Assembly (NCBI GenBank): GCA_964511665.1
Contig: CAZEHA010000004.1
Span: forward strand, 37,322-101,321
Direction of reading: 5' to 3'
From: JAGOEF01 sp964511665
GTDB taxonomy: Bacteria; Bacteroidota; Bacteroidia; Bacteroidales; ML635J-15
Length of the DNA stretch: 64,000 nt
A program made the translations under genes and the position numbers. Shown piece by piece: positions 1 to 9,615 of this stretch. The notes beneath the pieces are model-generated. The model was not told the origin of the DNA, ran no database searches, and worked only from the letters and a program-made list of their open reading frames with translations. The number at the start of each line of letters is the position of its first letter. The stretch's first letter is position 1.

Positions 1-28
1 GCCTATGCGAAAAAGGGCTGTTGCGCGA

Positions 29-883
29 TTAAAAAATTTGTTGTGTTTCAATAGAGAAACTACAAATGTATTGTAGGTTTTTGGGGGCAACAGAGTTTGG
101 GTTGTTAAGCATCCATTTTCCCGAAATACCACATTCGCGCAGACTAAGCTCGAAATGGCACATGGCTATCCCCATATCGACACGTTGTAAATCAACTTTT
201 TTCAAGGTGTCGATGGCTTTGTTACGTGCCAGATAAAAATGTGCTTTTTCGTTTTGCAGCAAAATGCGCCAGGGTTGTGCATTATTGGCCGAAGGCCCCA
301 GCCTTACCATTTCGAGTGCCTGATGTATTGGGTTTAATTCGTTAAAAACAATGCTGCTTTCGAAAGAGTTTTCGAAAAATAAATCGCCAAACACTTTTCG
401 TTTATACGACCCGGCCAGCGATTTTATTATTTTACCCATTCCTGTTTCGGGAAGAGCAAGCCCCAGTGGACTTATGGTCGAAATAATTTCGTTGTCGTGA
501 AGGTGTATGGTTTTTGCAAATTCGCTTCGCCTAAAGGTGCCGCCTATCCAACAGGTTCCAAGCTGCATATTGGTAAATTCAAGTATTTTTCGTTCTTTCA
601 CATAGCCGTAATCTTCGTGATTCATAGGAGTAGCGGCTTTCATGGCGCCGGCAAAGTAAATGGTTGCCCCTTTTATAAACCCGTAAGTTCCCAGCTTCAG
701 TCTTTGTTCGGCATTGCCGCTTTTATCGATAATCCAAAAACGTGAGCTATTGCCAAAAGGTCCGGTATTATGGCTTTTAAGCAGGTTTTGCACCCGAACT
801 AATATGTCGGTTTCGGGAACAGCCGGAGTGTAATTTCTCACCGATTTACGACCGGTGATTGCATTCCGAAAATCTGTGTTCAT
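29..883 (-). CDS. Nitroreductase-family protein
   Basis: 284 residues. It has the layout of the putative TM-nitroreductase family: an N-terminal RKSVRNY segment that normally helps bind FMN, and a C-terminal PSANNAQPWR motif (about residues 197-206) typical of nitroreductases. Family members are flavin-dependent oxidoreductases; the substrate here is unknown. No signal peptide is seen, so it should be cytoplasmic. The start follows a good Bacteroidota -7 box (TATTTTTG on the minus strand, 909-916). The gene lies downstream of the Ig-like lipoprotein gene on the same strand but is separated from it by a terminator hairpin, so it is probably transcribed alone. The family call is firm; the exact function is not. 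Confidence 0.8.
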   Translation of the reverse strand: MNTDFRNAITGRKSVRNYTPAVPETDILVRVQNLLKSHNTGPFGNSSRFWIIDKSGNAEQRLKLGTYGFIKGATIYFAGAMKAATPMNHEDYGYVKERKILEFTNMQLGTCWIGGTFRRSEFAKTIHLHDNEIISTISPLGLALPETGMGKIIKSLAGSYKRKVFGDLFFENSFESSIVFNELNPIHQALEMVRLGPSANNAQPWRILLQNEKAHFYLARNKAIDTLKKVDLQRVDMGIAMCHFELSLRECGISGKWMLNNPNSVAPKNLQYICSFSIETQQIF

Positions 884-914
884 TCTGTTTGTCGTGTTAA
901 ATATTCAGCAAAAA

Positions 915-946
915 TATAAAAGCTCCCGAAAACGGAAGCTTTTATA
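915..946 (-). terminator. Hairpin terminator after the Ig-like lipoprotein gene
   Basis: A 14-bp stem (915-928 with 933-946, one C/A mismatch) has an AAAA loop and A/T-rich ends, so it gives U-runs on either strand. It lies just past the stop of the lipoprotein gene at 969. Its left arm touches the -7 box (909-916) of the nitroreductase promoter. Confidence 0.75.
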
Positions 947-968
947 AGAATGAGTATGACGGTTTTAT

Positions 969-2162
969 TTATGGCCACGGAAATCCACCTACGCTAATGG
1001 TTATAAGCGCAGCACCTGCTATATGGGGTTTTCCGGTTTCATAGGCAACAACTATGGAGGCCATACCAGCTATAGCGTCTTGCTTTATGCTAACCAGCCC
1101 GGTTGTGTTAACGGTTCCTATATTAAACATTTCGAAACCAGGGCCGTAGTCGGGTAGCTCCCATGAAAAATTAACAGGATATTGAGTGCCAAGACCCTGA
1201 CGGGTATTCTGATATGCCACTGCGTTAAACTGTTGTGTCTCACCGGGATTCAGATCGGCCCAGAAGGGCGTAACAATTACAACTGTGTCGGGGTTAACCA
1301 ATAATTCGCATTTGGCAAAAATACCATTGGCTTTGGCTACAATAAATGTTTCGCCGGTTTGAACAGGTGTTACCAAACCATTGGCACTTACCGTAGCAAT
1401 CGATGGATTCTCTGAAAACCATTCGATGGTAGCGTTGTTCACAGGGCCATCGGGGTTATAGGCTGTGGCTGTTAATTGCAGTGTTTCGGTTTTAAACAAA
1501 TCGGCCGAATAGGAACTGAGTTCTATTCTTGTTACAGGCAGAGGAACCGTTGGTACGCCAATAACCATTACGGGTACATAAAACGGACGGTCGGTCATGG
1601 TGCTTGCTGTTACCGTAATTACACATTCGCCTATTCCAACGGTATGAACCAAACCGGTAGAACTTACAGTAGCAACTGCATTATTACTCGAAGCAAAAGT
1701 ATAGCTTGGTTGCGCTCCGTTGGTAAAATACACTGTTTCGAGCTGTATGTCGAAGCCAGCCTCGTATAATATGGCAGATGGTGCCACTGCAAAAAGTGCC
1801 GGAGCATATACACCCACAGGAACACTCGCAGTTATTGTGGTTCCGTTAACCACAACTGTAGCCGTTACACGCGCCTCACCGGTGGCCACCGGACTAAGCA
1901 CTCCTGCAGCACTAATGCTTGCTATGCTTGTTGGTGTAACCGACCAGGTAACTCCGTTAGCAGCACTCACATTACCTTCGTTATCGACCAAAACAGCTGT
2001 GTAGTTAACTGTTTCGTCGGGGTGAATATTCATAGCCCCATTTTGGATAACGAGAGCATATTGCACCTCGTTGTTGTTGTTTTCTTCGGGGTCGCATCCC
2101 GAAAAAACAAATACTCCGGCAATCAGCAATGCCGGTAACATCATTTTAAATACTTGTTTCAT
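969..2162 (-). CDS. Lipoprotein with tandem bacterial Ig-like (BIg2) domains
   Basis: 397 residues. The N-terminus is a lipoprotein signal ending in a lipobox (FVFSGC, Cys at about residue 23), followed by an acidic DPEENNNN stretch of the kind that marks surface lipoproteins in Bacteroidota. The rest is three to four BIg2-like repeats (about residues 35-115, 120-205, 207-290, 292-395), each with the motif 'NGxVTPVxTGExxVxAxA' or close to it. Such domains are found in surface adhesins and scaffolds. No catalytic domain is seen. It is probably an outer-membrane-anchored surface protein of unknown ligand. The gene is alone, with a terminator after it. Confidence 0.8.
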   Translation of the reverse strand: MKQVFKMMLPALLIAGVFVFSGCDPEENNNNEVQYALVIQNGAMNIHPDETVNYTAVLVDNEGNVSAANGVTWSVTPTSIASISAAGVLSPVATGEARVTATVVVNGTTITASVPVGVYAPALFAVAPSAILYEAGFDIQLETVYFTNGAQPSYTFASSNNAVATVSSTGLVHTVGIGECVITVTASTMTDRPFYVPVMVIGVPTVPLPVTRIELSSYSADLFKTETLQLTATAYNPDGPVNNATIEWFSENPSIATVSANGLVTPVQTGETFIVAKANGIFAKCELLVNPDTVVIVTPFWADLNPGETQQFNAVAYQNTRQGLGTQYPVNFSWELPDYGPGFEMFNIGTVNTTGLVSIKQDAIAGMASIVVAYETGKPHIAGAALITISVGGFPWP

Positions 2163-2338
2163 ACATAATTAGTTTAAAATTTAACTTTATAAAAATAATC
2201 AAAAATGCTTAACAATAGCTATGCCAAATTGGTTTTTAGCAATCGGCCTTAAAAGGCATTGCTTGATTCTGTGCTTTTGTAGCGTGACTGAAACGAATAA
2301 AATTTTTCTATTTTTACAAACTGAAAAATACACGAATA

Positions 2339-3781
2339 ATGAAACGTATTAAGATTAAAGAATTGTTGAACACCATGCCTTCGGCCAACGAGGTAAAAGC
2401 CATGGGCTGGGTGCGTACCAAACGTGAAAGCAAAAATGTGGCGTTTATTGCCTTAAACGACGGAAGCACCATACACAATATTCAGATAGTAGTTGATATG
2501 ACACCCGAAAACAATCAACTATTGCAACGCATTCATACCGGTGCATCGGTGGTTGCCTCGGGTATTTTGGTAGAATCGGCCGGTTCGGGTCAAAAGGTTG
2601 AAATGCAATGCAATAGTATTGAGATTATAGGCGAAGCCAACCCCGACGAATATCCCTTACAACCCAAAAAACACAGTCTCGAATTTCTTCGCGAAATAGC
2701 GCACCTGAGGTTTCGCACCAATCTGTTTGGAGCCATAACCCGAGTGAGGCATTCGATGATTTTTGCCATTCATAAGTTTTTCAACGATAAGGGTTTTTAC
2801 AATATCCATTCTCCTATTATTACCGGCAGCGATGCCGAAGGTGCCGGCGAAATGTTTCGCGTAAGTGTGCTCGATGCAAAAAACCCGCCTCTTACCGAGG
2901 ATGGGAAAGTCGATTTTTCGAAAGATTTTTTTGGCCGCGAGACCAATCTTACCGTATCGGGGCAGCTGGAAGCCGAGCTAGCAGCACTTGCCATGAGTGA
3001 AGTATATACCTTTGGACCTACCTTCAGGGCAGAAAACTCCAATACAGCACGGCATTTGGCAGAATTTTGGATGATAGAACCCGAAATGGCATTTTACGAT
3101 ATTGTCGACGACCAGAATCTTGCCGAAGAAATGCTGAAATACCTTGTAGCTTATGCCCTCGACAATTGTAGCGACGACCTTGAGTTTTTGGCAAAACGTC
3201 GTGCCGAAGAGCAAAAATCGAAACCCGAAAACGAACGCGACGAAATGGGCCTCATCGAAAAACTCGAGTTTGTTCTGAACAATGAATTTGTGCGTATCAG
3301 CTACACCGAAGCTATCGATATACTGAAAGCATCAAAACCCAATAAGAAAAAGCAATTTCAGTATCCGGTTAACGATTGGGGTACCGATTTGCAAAGCGAA
3401 CACGAACGTTATCTGGTTGAAAAACACTTCAAAAAACCGGTTATTCTTACCGACTATCCCAAGCAAATAAAAGCGTTTTACATGAAACAGAACGACGATG
3501 GCAAAACTGTAAGAGCCATGGATGTGCTGTTCCCACAAATTGGAGAAATTATTGGGGGGTCGCAACGCGAAGACAATTACGAAAAATTACTTACCCGAAT
3601 GCGCGAAATGCATATTCCCGAAAAAGAGATGTGGTGGTATCTCGAAACGCGAAAATTCGGTTCGGTGCCGCACAGTGGATTTGGGTTAGGATTCGAAAGA
3701 CTTATGCTTTTTGTTACCGGAATGGGTAATATTCGCGATGTTATTCCCTTTCCACGTACACCAAAAAATGCAGAATTTTAA
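2339..3781 (+). CDS. asnS: Asparagine--tRNA ligase
   Basis: 480 residues, normal length for bacterial AsnRS. It charges tRNA-Asn with asparagine in the cytoplasm. The N-terminal OB-fold anticodon-binding domain covers about residues 1-125 (GWVRTKRESKNVAFIALNDG). The class II catalytic core follows, with the motif 2 region (TFRAENSNTARHLAEFWMIE) and the C-terminal motif 3 region (GFGLGFERLMLFVTGMGNIR). The family signature IRDVIPFPRTP is at the end. A -7-like box TATTTTTA (2309-2316, one mismatch) lies 22 bases before the start. rpoN follows 42 bases after the stop on the same strand, so the two may be co-transcribed. Confidence 0.97.
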   Translation: MKRIKIKELLNTMPSANEVKAMGWVRTKRESKNVAFIALNDGSTIHNIQIVVDMTPENNQLLQRIHTGASVVASGILVESAGSGQKVEMQCNSIEIIGEANPDEYPLQPKKHSLEFLREIAHLRFRTNLFGAITRVRHSMIFAIHKFFNDKGFYNIHSPIITGSDAEGAGEMFRVSVLDAKNPPLTEDGKVDFSKDFFGRETNLTVSGQLEAELAALAMSEVYTFGPTFRAENSNTARHLAEFWMIEPEMAFYDIVDDQNLAEEMLKYLVAYALDNCSDDLEFLAKRRAEEQKSKPENERDEMGLIEKLEFVLNNEFVRISYTEAIDILKASKPNKKKQFQYPVNDWGTDLQSEHERYLVEKHFKKPVILTDYPKQIKAFYMKQNDDGKTVRAMDVLFPQIGEIIGGSQREDNYEKLLTRMREMHIPEKEMWWYLETRKFGSVPHSGFGLGFERLMLFVTGMGNIRDVIPFPRTPKNAEF

Positions 3782-3823
3782 CTTTTTTGCGTAATTTGCG
3801 TATGAAATAAAAAGACCAATGCC

Positions 3824-5275
3824 ATGTTGAAGCAATCGTTACAACAAAAACTGCTGCAAAAGCTTTCGCCACAGCAGATACAGATGATTAAGCTGCTAGA
3901 GTTGCCCACATTGCAATTGGAGCAACGAATAAAAAAAGAGCTTGAAGAAAATCCTGCACTCGAAGAAGGTGCCGACGAGGAAGAAGAATTCGATGAACAA
4001 AACGACGAGAACAATACCGACGATGGTTCCGATGATGAATTTAGCCTCGACGATTACATCGACGACGACGATGTGCCTGCATATCGCTTGCAAGCAAACA
4101 ATTATTCGAAAGACGATGAACATCGCGAGATCCCATTCTCGTCGGGGGTCAGCTTTCATGAATATGTTAGCAATCAATTGGGATTAAAGCAAATTACAGC
4201 GCGCCAACGCCAATTGGCCGAGTTTCTTATTGGCAGCATGAACGAAGACGGTTATATTCATCGCGATTTACCCTCTATTTCGGACGACATGGCATTTAAT
4301 CAAAATATTTCGACCAACGAGGAGGAGCTCGAAGATGCCCTGTATATTGTGCAAGACCTCGATCCGGCAGGAATTGGGGCGCGCGACTTGCGCGAATGCC
4401 TGCTGATACAACTCGACCGAAAAGAACATAAAACAATTGCCGTAATAAATGCACACGAAATTATTTTCGACTATTTTGAAGAATTCACCAAAAAGCATTA
4501 CGATAAAATAATGCACAAAATGGACCTTGATGAGTCGGCGCTAAAGCAAGCTCTTAAGGTAATTCTTCGTTTAAATCCTAAACCGGGCAGCAGCTATAGC
4601 GATTCGTCGTCGCGTGCTGCACAAACCATTATTCCCGATTTTATTTTCGAAATCAACAACGGCAAACCCGAAATAAGCCTGAATCAGCGGAATGCTCCCG
4701 AGCTAAGAATGAGCCGTGATTATACCGAAATGTTGCGTGGTCTGCAAAAAGGGAACGAAAATGTTACCCGATCGGAAAAAGACGCTGCTACATTTATTAA
4801 GCAAAAACTCGATTCGGCCAAATGGTTTATCGATGCTATTAAACAACGGCAAAACACCCTTCTGGTAACTATGAATGCAATACTCGAATATCAGAAAGAC
4901 TTTTTTATGGAGGGTGACGAAACAATGCTGAAACCCATGATTTTAAAAGACATCGCCGAAATAACAGGTCTTGACATTTCGACCATTTCGCGAGTGGCCA
5001 ACAGCAAATACATTCAAACCCCTTTTGGAAACTATTTGCTGAAGCACTTTTTTTCGGAAGGCATGCAAACCGACTCGGGCGAAGAGGTGAGTACGCGTGA
5101 AATAAAGCAGATTTTGCGCGATTGCATCGATGCCGAAAACAAACGCAAACCCCTTACCGACGATAAACTGGCGGCAATACTCAAAGAAAAAGGCTATGTG
5201 ATTGCCCGCAGAACCGTGGCTAAATACCGCGAGCAACTCGATATTCCGGTTGCACGTCTCCGAAAAGCATTGTAA
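3824..5275 (+). CDS. rpoN: RNA polymerase sigma-54 factor
   Basis: 483 residues. Sigma-54 directs RNA polymerase to -24/-12 promoters and needs an AAA+ activator. Region I is the glutamine/leucine-rich start (LQQKLLQKLSPQQIQMIKLL). It is followed by a very acidic linker (about residues 45-85), the core-binding domain, and the C-terminal DNA-binding part with the RpoN box (ARRTVAKYREQL, about residues 465-476). No sigma-54 activator gene is in this window. The stop overlaps the start of the next gene (TAATG at 5273-5277), which suggests translational coupling. Confidence 0.96.
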   Translation: MLKQSLQQKLLQKLSPQQIQMIKLLELPTLQLEQRIKKELEENPALEEGADEEEEFDEQNDENNTDDGSDDEFSLDDYIDDDDVPAYRLQANNYSKDDEHREIPFSSGVSFHEYVSNQLGLKQITARQRQLAEFLIGSMNEDGYIHRDLPSISDDMAFNQNISTNEEELEDALYIVQDLDPAGIGARDLRECLLIQLDRKEHKTIAVINAHEIIFDYFEEFTKKHYDKIMHKMDLDESALKQALKVILRLNPKPGSSYSDSSSRAAQTIIPDFIFEINNGKPEISLNQRNAPELRMSRDYTEMLRGLQKGNENVTRSEKDAATFIKQKLDSAKWFIDAIKQRQNTLLVTMNAILEYQKDFFMEGDETMLKPMILKDIAEITGLDISTISRVANSKYIQTPFGNYLLKHFFSEGMQTDSGEEVSTREIKQILRDCIDAENKRKPLTDDKLAAILKEKGYVIARRTVAKYREQLDIPVARLRKAL

Positions 5276-5898
5276 TGCAATATCCAAGCTACCTTAAAAT
5301 ACCGTCACAAATAATAAGCGTGTTATTTCACCCGCTTATTATTCCCACGTTGGGCTGTTTTGTTGTGTTTAATAGCGGTTTTTATTTGGGATTGCTGCCC
5401 CAAAAAGTGATGCAGGCAGTGTATATTGTTGTGTTTGTGCTTACGTTTTTGTTGCCTTCGCTTATTATTCCGGCCTTATACCTGCAAAAATACATCACAT
5501 CGTTTTCCATCGAAAATCGTAAAGAACGGATATTGCCTCTGGCTGTGGTTGCCATAATGTATGGATTAAGCTATTATTTTATGCAGCGCAGCGGCTTCCC
5601 TCCTATTTTACTGAAGTTTATTATGGCGAGCCTTATTAGCATTGTAGTGAGCATGCTGGTTACACTGAAATGGAAAATCAGCCTTCATACCATGGGTCTA
5701 GGAGGTTTAACCGGACTAATATTGTATCTATCGATAGCCTATAGCCTTCATTTACATAGTTTTATAATTGTTGTGATTCTAATTTCGGGCATTACTGCCA
5801 CATCGCGAATGATTGCCGGTGATCATACTCCGGCACAAGTATATACAGGGTTTATTGGCGGAGCAATAATAATAGCCGTGGCAATGGCCTTGCTGTAA
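5275..5898 (+). CDS. PAP2-like integral membrane protein
   Basis: 207 residues with about six hydrophobic membrane segments. Weak versions of the three PAP2 phosphatase motifs are visible: NRKERILPL (about residues 81-89), a KISLHTMG segment (about 138-145) and SRMIAGDHTPAQVYTGF (about 178-194), which keeps the SR...H spacing. PAP2 proteins remove phosphate from lipid phosphates such as undecaprenyl or phosphatidylglycerol phosphate. The second motif lacks the usual PSGH form, so activity is not certain. Its start overlaps the rpoN stop. A plain membrane protein of unknown function is the alternative. Confidence 0.65.
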   Translation: MQYPSYLKIPSQIISVLFHPLIIPTLGCFVVFNSGFYLGLLPQKVMQAVYIVVFVLTFLLPSLIIPALYLQKYITSFSIENRKERILPLAVVAIMYGLSYYFMQRSGFPPILLKFIMASLISIVVSMLVTLKWKISLHTMGLGGLTGLILYLSIAYSLHLHSFIIVVILISGITATSRMIAGDHTPAQVYTGFIGGAIIIAVAMALL

Positions 5899-5937
5899 GC
5901 ATATAACATCTTCGGTTTAGCCCATCAGTATTTATTG

Positions 5938-7167
5938 TTACACAAAACCAGAAATCTCTTTGGGATAGCATAAAATATTTTTTGTTACTGTTTTGCTCAG
6001 CACCTGATGATTCAGCATATCGCTGGCTTGTGCAATATCAATGGTTTTTCCATGAATTAAGATGTGAATTTGATCGTCGGCGTAACTGTATGCATTATTC
6101 GACACTACATCGGTAAACACAAGCTGCTGTGCTTCAGAAGCCGAAATATTCATTTTTTCGGAAGCAATTTTTCTCAAGCGTTCAAGCTGCTCCGTATCGA
6201 ATGATTCTTTTTGCAGCTGCACCTTGAGTAAGCGGCGATTTATGATAGCACCGGCCAGATAAGAAAGTACAATATCGCTGTGTTGACTCCACAGTTTCAA
6301 AGAGTGAATAATGTCGGTATCATCGAGCCGTGTGAAATTCAAAAGCATATCATTCCCCTTTACGGCAATGGAATTTGACAAAAAGTAATACAATGCATCG
6401 GAACAATTCACAATAAGCCCTTCAGCAATAAGCGTTCGTGCGCGCTGCAACACCTGAATAAGCATTAATTCGGCCGACAAAACGGTTTTATGCAAATAAA
6501 CCTGCCAATACATCAGTCGGCGGGCTATCAGAAACTTTTCGATGCTGTATATACCCTTTGCTTCTACTACCAGTTCGTCGTTGTGCACTTCCAACATTTT
6601 AATGATGCGGTCGGAGCTTACCACGCCTTCGGATACTCCCGTAAAAAAACTATCGCGACGCAGGTAATCGAGTCTATCCATATCGAGTTGACTCGATATG
6701 AGTTGATGGAGAAATTTTTTATGGTATTTACCCCTGAATAGCTCAATAGCCAATTGCAGTTTATTGTTGAATTCGCTGTTAATCTGCTGCATCAACAACA
6801 GCGAAAGCTGTTCGTGCGACACACCGCTAACAATATTGCTTTCGAGTGCGTGCGAAAACGGACCGTGCCCAATATCGTGCAATAAAATGGCGATGCAGGC
6901 TGCTTCGGCTTCTTCGTCGGTTATAGCATTTCCTTTTTGTTTTAGCACTTCTATAGCCAATGTCATAAGATGCATGGCCCCAAGAGCGTGTTGAAAGCGA
7001 GAGTGAACCGCACCCGGATACACCAGTTCGGTCATGCCCAATTGCCTGATGCGTCGGAGTCGTTGAAAATAGCTGTGCTCAATAAGGTCGAAAACAATAC
7101 TGTGGGGTATATTTATAAATCCATAAACAGGATCGTTCACTATTTTCTTTTTGTTTTGTGTTTTCAA
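5938..7167 (-). CDS. HD-domain phosphohydrolase (COG1078, SAMHD1/dGTPase-like)
   Basis: 409 residues. The metal-binding residues of the HD superfamily are all visible: RFQHALGAMHL (first His), LLHDIGHGPFSHALE (the HD pair, about residues 94-108) and DMDRLDYLRRD (distal Asp, about 162-172). Relatives hydrolyse nucleotides or dNTPs; the substrate of this subgroup is not well defined. It should be cytoplasmic. A -7 box TAACTTTG (minus strand, 7197-7204) lies about 30 bases upstream of the start. The gene converges on the PAP2-like gene with a 39-base gap. Confidence 0.88.
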   Translation of the reverse strand: MKTQNKKKIVNDPVYGFINIPHSIVFDLIEHSYFQRLRRIRQLGMTELVYPGAVHSRFQHALGAMHLMTLAIEVLKQKGNAITDEEAEAACIAILLHDIGHGPFSHALESNIVSGVSHEQLSLLLMQQINSEFNNKLQLAIELFRGKYHKKFLHQLISSQLDMDRLDYLRRDSFFTGVSEGVVSSDRIIKMLEVHNDELVVEAKGIYSIEKFLIARRLMYWQVYLHKTVLSAELMLIQVLQRARTLIAEGLIVNCSDALYYFLSNSIAVKGNDMLLNFTRLDDTDIIHSLKLWSQHSDIVLSYLAGAIINRRLLKVQLQKESFDTEQLERLRKIASEKMNISASEAQQLVFTDVVSNNAYSYADDQIHILIHGKTIDIAQASDMLNHQVLSKTVTKNILCYPKEISGFV

Positions 7168-7314
7168 TTTCTATGCTTTGTGGTTCTACATCTGTTCAAA
7201 GTTAATAAAATCTTTCATATGGCTATCTGTTTCTATTTCAACAACCAATAACATTCAGCTTGGCTGAAATCATCAGCCACATCAAGAAAAACAATGCATA
7301 TCGAAATAAGCCTA

Positions 7315-8655
7315 TTATTCTTTAACAACAATTTTAGCAAGCTTACTGTGCATGTGGTTTTTAACTTCGACCACATAAATTCCTGCCGGTCTTCCGTCGA
7401 GAGCCAAAACTGTTTTTTCGTTTTCGAGCACCTGCGAGAGAATAGGTTCTCCAATTGCATTGTAAACGGTTAATTTGTTATTCATAATCAGATTCCCATG
7501 AAAATTCAACCGAAAGTTCGCTTTTTCGGGAAGTTCTGTAATCACAAAATCGATAACGGTGTTTAGATCGGGCAAGTGTTCGGGCTTACACCAGCTATTG
7601 TTTTCGGCCAAAAAATGAATTACCTGATAAAAAACCGGCCACCAATAATCGCATGGAAAAATAGAGTAGTCGAGTTCTCCAATATTGATGTTTCCACAAC
7701 TATAGAAACAATGTCCCTGTCCTTCGTAACTATGCATTACTGTGTTCCAGCCCAGTCGGTCGCACTCCTCTTTCATGGCTTTCGACCCAAAAAGAAACAC
7801 ATTAAGGTCTTTGCCATAGGTAAAGTTAAGCGCATAATCTTTATAATAGGGAACTATGGGGTCGAGTGTTCCGTGAATAAAAAGCACGGGGAATGGGGGT
7901 GTTTTTGCAAACATAGCCACATCGTGCACCGCTCCCCATAAGCTTACCACGGCCTTTACACCAAAGGGATAGCGACGAAAACTTCCTGTGCAGTCGAGAC
8001 AACCCAAATCGGCATTGTTGGCACCAAATCCGGTACTGTAAGTTTCGGCCGGACGCTCGGTATTACCCAGAAGCACTGCATTCAGTGATGTGATGGCACC
8101 GGCGCTGTTGCCGAGCAGAAAAATCTGCGAGGTATCGATGGCATAATCGATGTGGCGGCTTTTTAAAAACCTGACGGCTGCCCTGCAGTCTTGTGCTGCC
8201 CGATACATAGCTCTGATAACCCCTGCATCGGCGCCGATTGAAGTACCGCTTCCTAGTGGATTGAAACCGATACGGTAGTTGATAGCCACCGCCACATAGC
8301 CGTAGTGGGCCAAGCTATCGCACCAGGCTTTCATGTCGCGTCTATCTTTGTTGCCCCTAAAAAATGCCCCACCAAACAGGCAAACTACCATAGGACGCTC
8401 TTTCATGGTGTCGTTAAGCGGGTAATATATATCGAGTGTAAGCGCTTGTGGATTGTCGATGCCAAAACCTGTAAAATCCCATTCATCCTCAATGGCATAC
8501 ACACAATCGCGATCGATACGTATTTCGGAAAAACAACGCGAACTAAAACGATGCTGTGCCCCGGCCGGAAAACAAGCGATTGCGGTGCACATCAATAACA
8601 TGGCAACAATCGAATTGATCGAGCAACTACTCTCTTTGTTTATTAATATTGTCAC
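7315..8655 (-). CDS. Secreted alpha/beta-hydrolase (esterase-like) with T9SS sorting domain
   Basis: 446 residues. The signal peptide is about residues 1-34, ending SerAla-type (FPAGAQ). The alpha/beta-hydrolase domain has an oxyanion segment (CLFGGAFFRG, about 92-101), the nucleophile elbow GNSAG with Ser184, an acid in HGTLDPIVPY and a His in GQGHCFY, so the triad looks complete. It resembles carboxylesterase/lipase families. The last 75 or so residues form a type IX sorting domain (LTVYNAIGEPI...GIYVVEVK...KIVVKE), so the enzyme is probably exported by T9SS and attached to the surface. The substrate is unknown. It is a single gene; the 170 bases upstream are AT-rich. Confidence 0.85.
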   Translation of the reverse strand: MTILINKESSCSINSIVAMLLMCTAIACFPAGAQHRFSSRCFSEIRIDRDCVYAIEDEWDFTGFGIDNPQALTLDIYYPLNDTMKERPMVVCLFGGAFFRGNKDRRDMKAWCDSLAHYGYVAVAINYRIGFNPLGSGTSIGADAGVIRAMYRAAQDCRAAVRFLKSRHIDYAIDTSQIFLLGNSAGAITSLNAVLLGNTERPAETYSTGFGANNADLGCLDCTGSFRRYPFGVKAVVSLWGAVHDVAMFAKTPPFPVLFIHGTLDPIVPYYKDYALNFTYGKDLNVFLFGSKAMKEECDRLGWNTVMHSYEGQGHCFYSCGNINIGELDYSIFPCDYWWPVFYQVIHFLAENNSWCKPEHLPDLNTVIDFVITELPEKANFRLNFHGNLIMNNKLTVYNAIGEPILSQVLENEKTVLALDGRPAGIYVVEVKNHMHSKLAKIVVKE

Positions 8656-8825
8656 CGACTATAAATAACGGTCATTTACAATTACACACAACTCAAGCTG
8701 CAATGTTAAAAAATGTTTGTTTATTTTTTGCATTCTTTCGCACAAAATCGGTTATTGTTCGTTATAAGAAATTAAAACAGGCATTGCCCTAAAATTTTTA
8801 TTTATTTGTACAAAAAACCGAAGCT

Positions 8826-9608
8826 GTGATAAAGCAGGCTACAATACTGGTCATATTATTCACATTACTATTCGACAGCGTATCGGCACAGTTGATACGT
8901 ATGAACAACCGGCTGGTAATTGCGGGCATAGTGGTTGATGCTGAAACCACCGAGCCTCTGCCATATGTAAACATTTACGTGAAGCATTCGCGCAAGGGTA
9001 CCATAACCGACACTTCGGGTTATTTTGTGCTTTTTGCCAACATTGGCGATACCATTGTATTCTCGTCGATAGGTTACGAAAAACTACTGGTAACAGCAAG
9101 CGACTCAACCGGTGATATTTCTCGCTCGGCTTATGTAGAAATGGAAAAAACAGTGTATGAGTTGTCGTCGGTCGATATTATAGCCTTGCGCCGATACGAG
9201 CAGTTTCGTTACGAAATCACACATATGGTATTGCCCGAAGACGATTACCAAAGGGCTTTGCAAAACTTTCCGGTACGCCCTGCCGATCTCGACTACTATA
9301 GCCGCCACGGAACCATGGGCTTTGGCATTGTGCTTAGCCCCATCACAGCCCTGTATGATGCTTTCAGCAAAGAGGGGAAAGAACGCCGTAAGCTCGAAGA
9401 AATTCAGGAACGCGACCTCATAAAAAATGCTGTCGGCGAAAAATTCAATGTGGCCATGGTTATGCGCATCACTGGGCTTGGCGAAGCCGAAGCCATAGCC
9501 TTTATAGAATGGATGGCTTTGCCCGACAGGTTTGTGCTGAACACTGCCGAATATCAGTTAATAGAAGTGATAATGATGCAATTTGTTAAATACAGCCGAA
9601 CACAGTAA
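8826..9608 (+). CDS. Secreted protein with CarboxypepD_reg-like domain
   Basis: 260 residues from a GTG start. The signal peptide (about residues 1-22, SVSAQ) is followed by a carboxypeptidase regulatory-like beta-sandwich (about 31-110: VIAGIVVDAETTEPLPYVNI, then ITDTSGYF and SSIGYEK). In Bacteroidota this domain often fronts TonB-dependent receptors, but no receptor barrel follows. The remaining 150 residues are of unknown fold. It is probably periplasmic or outer-membrane associated. It converges on lptB with a gap of only 7 bases. Confidence 0.75.
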   Translation: MIKQATILVILFTLLFDSVSAQLIRMNNRLVIAGIVVDAETTEPLPYVNIYVKHSRKGTITDTSGYFVLFANIGDTIVFSSIGYEKLLVTASDSTGDISRSAYVEMEKTVYELSSVDIIALRRYEQFRYEITHMVLPEDDYQRALQNFPVRPADLDYYSRHGTMGFGIVLSPITALYDAFSKEGKERRKLEEIQERDLIKNAVGEKFNVAMVMRITGLGEAEAIAFIEWMALPDRFVLNTAEYQLIEVIMMQFVKYSRTQ

Positions 9609-9615
9609 GCACCCA

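Noticed and set aside
8656..8825. Promoter for the CarboxypepD_reg-like gene at TATTTATTTG
   Set aside because: The spacing of the -7 consensus is off by bases and no TTG sits at the right distance.
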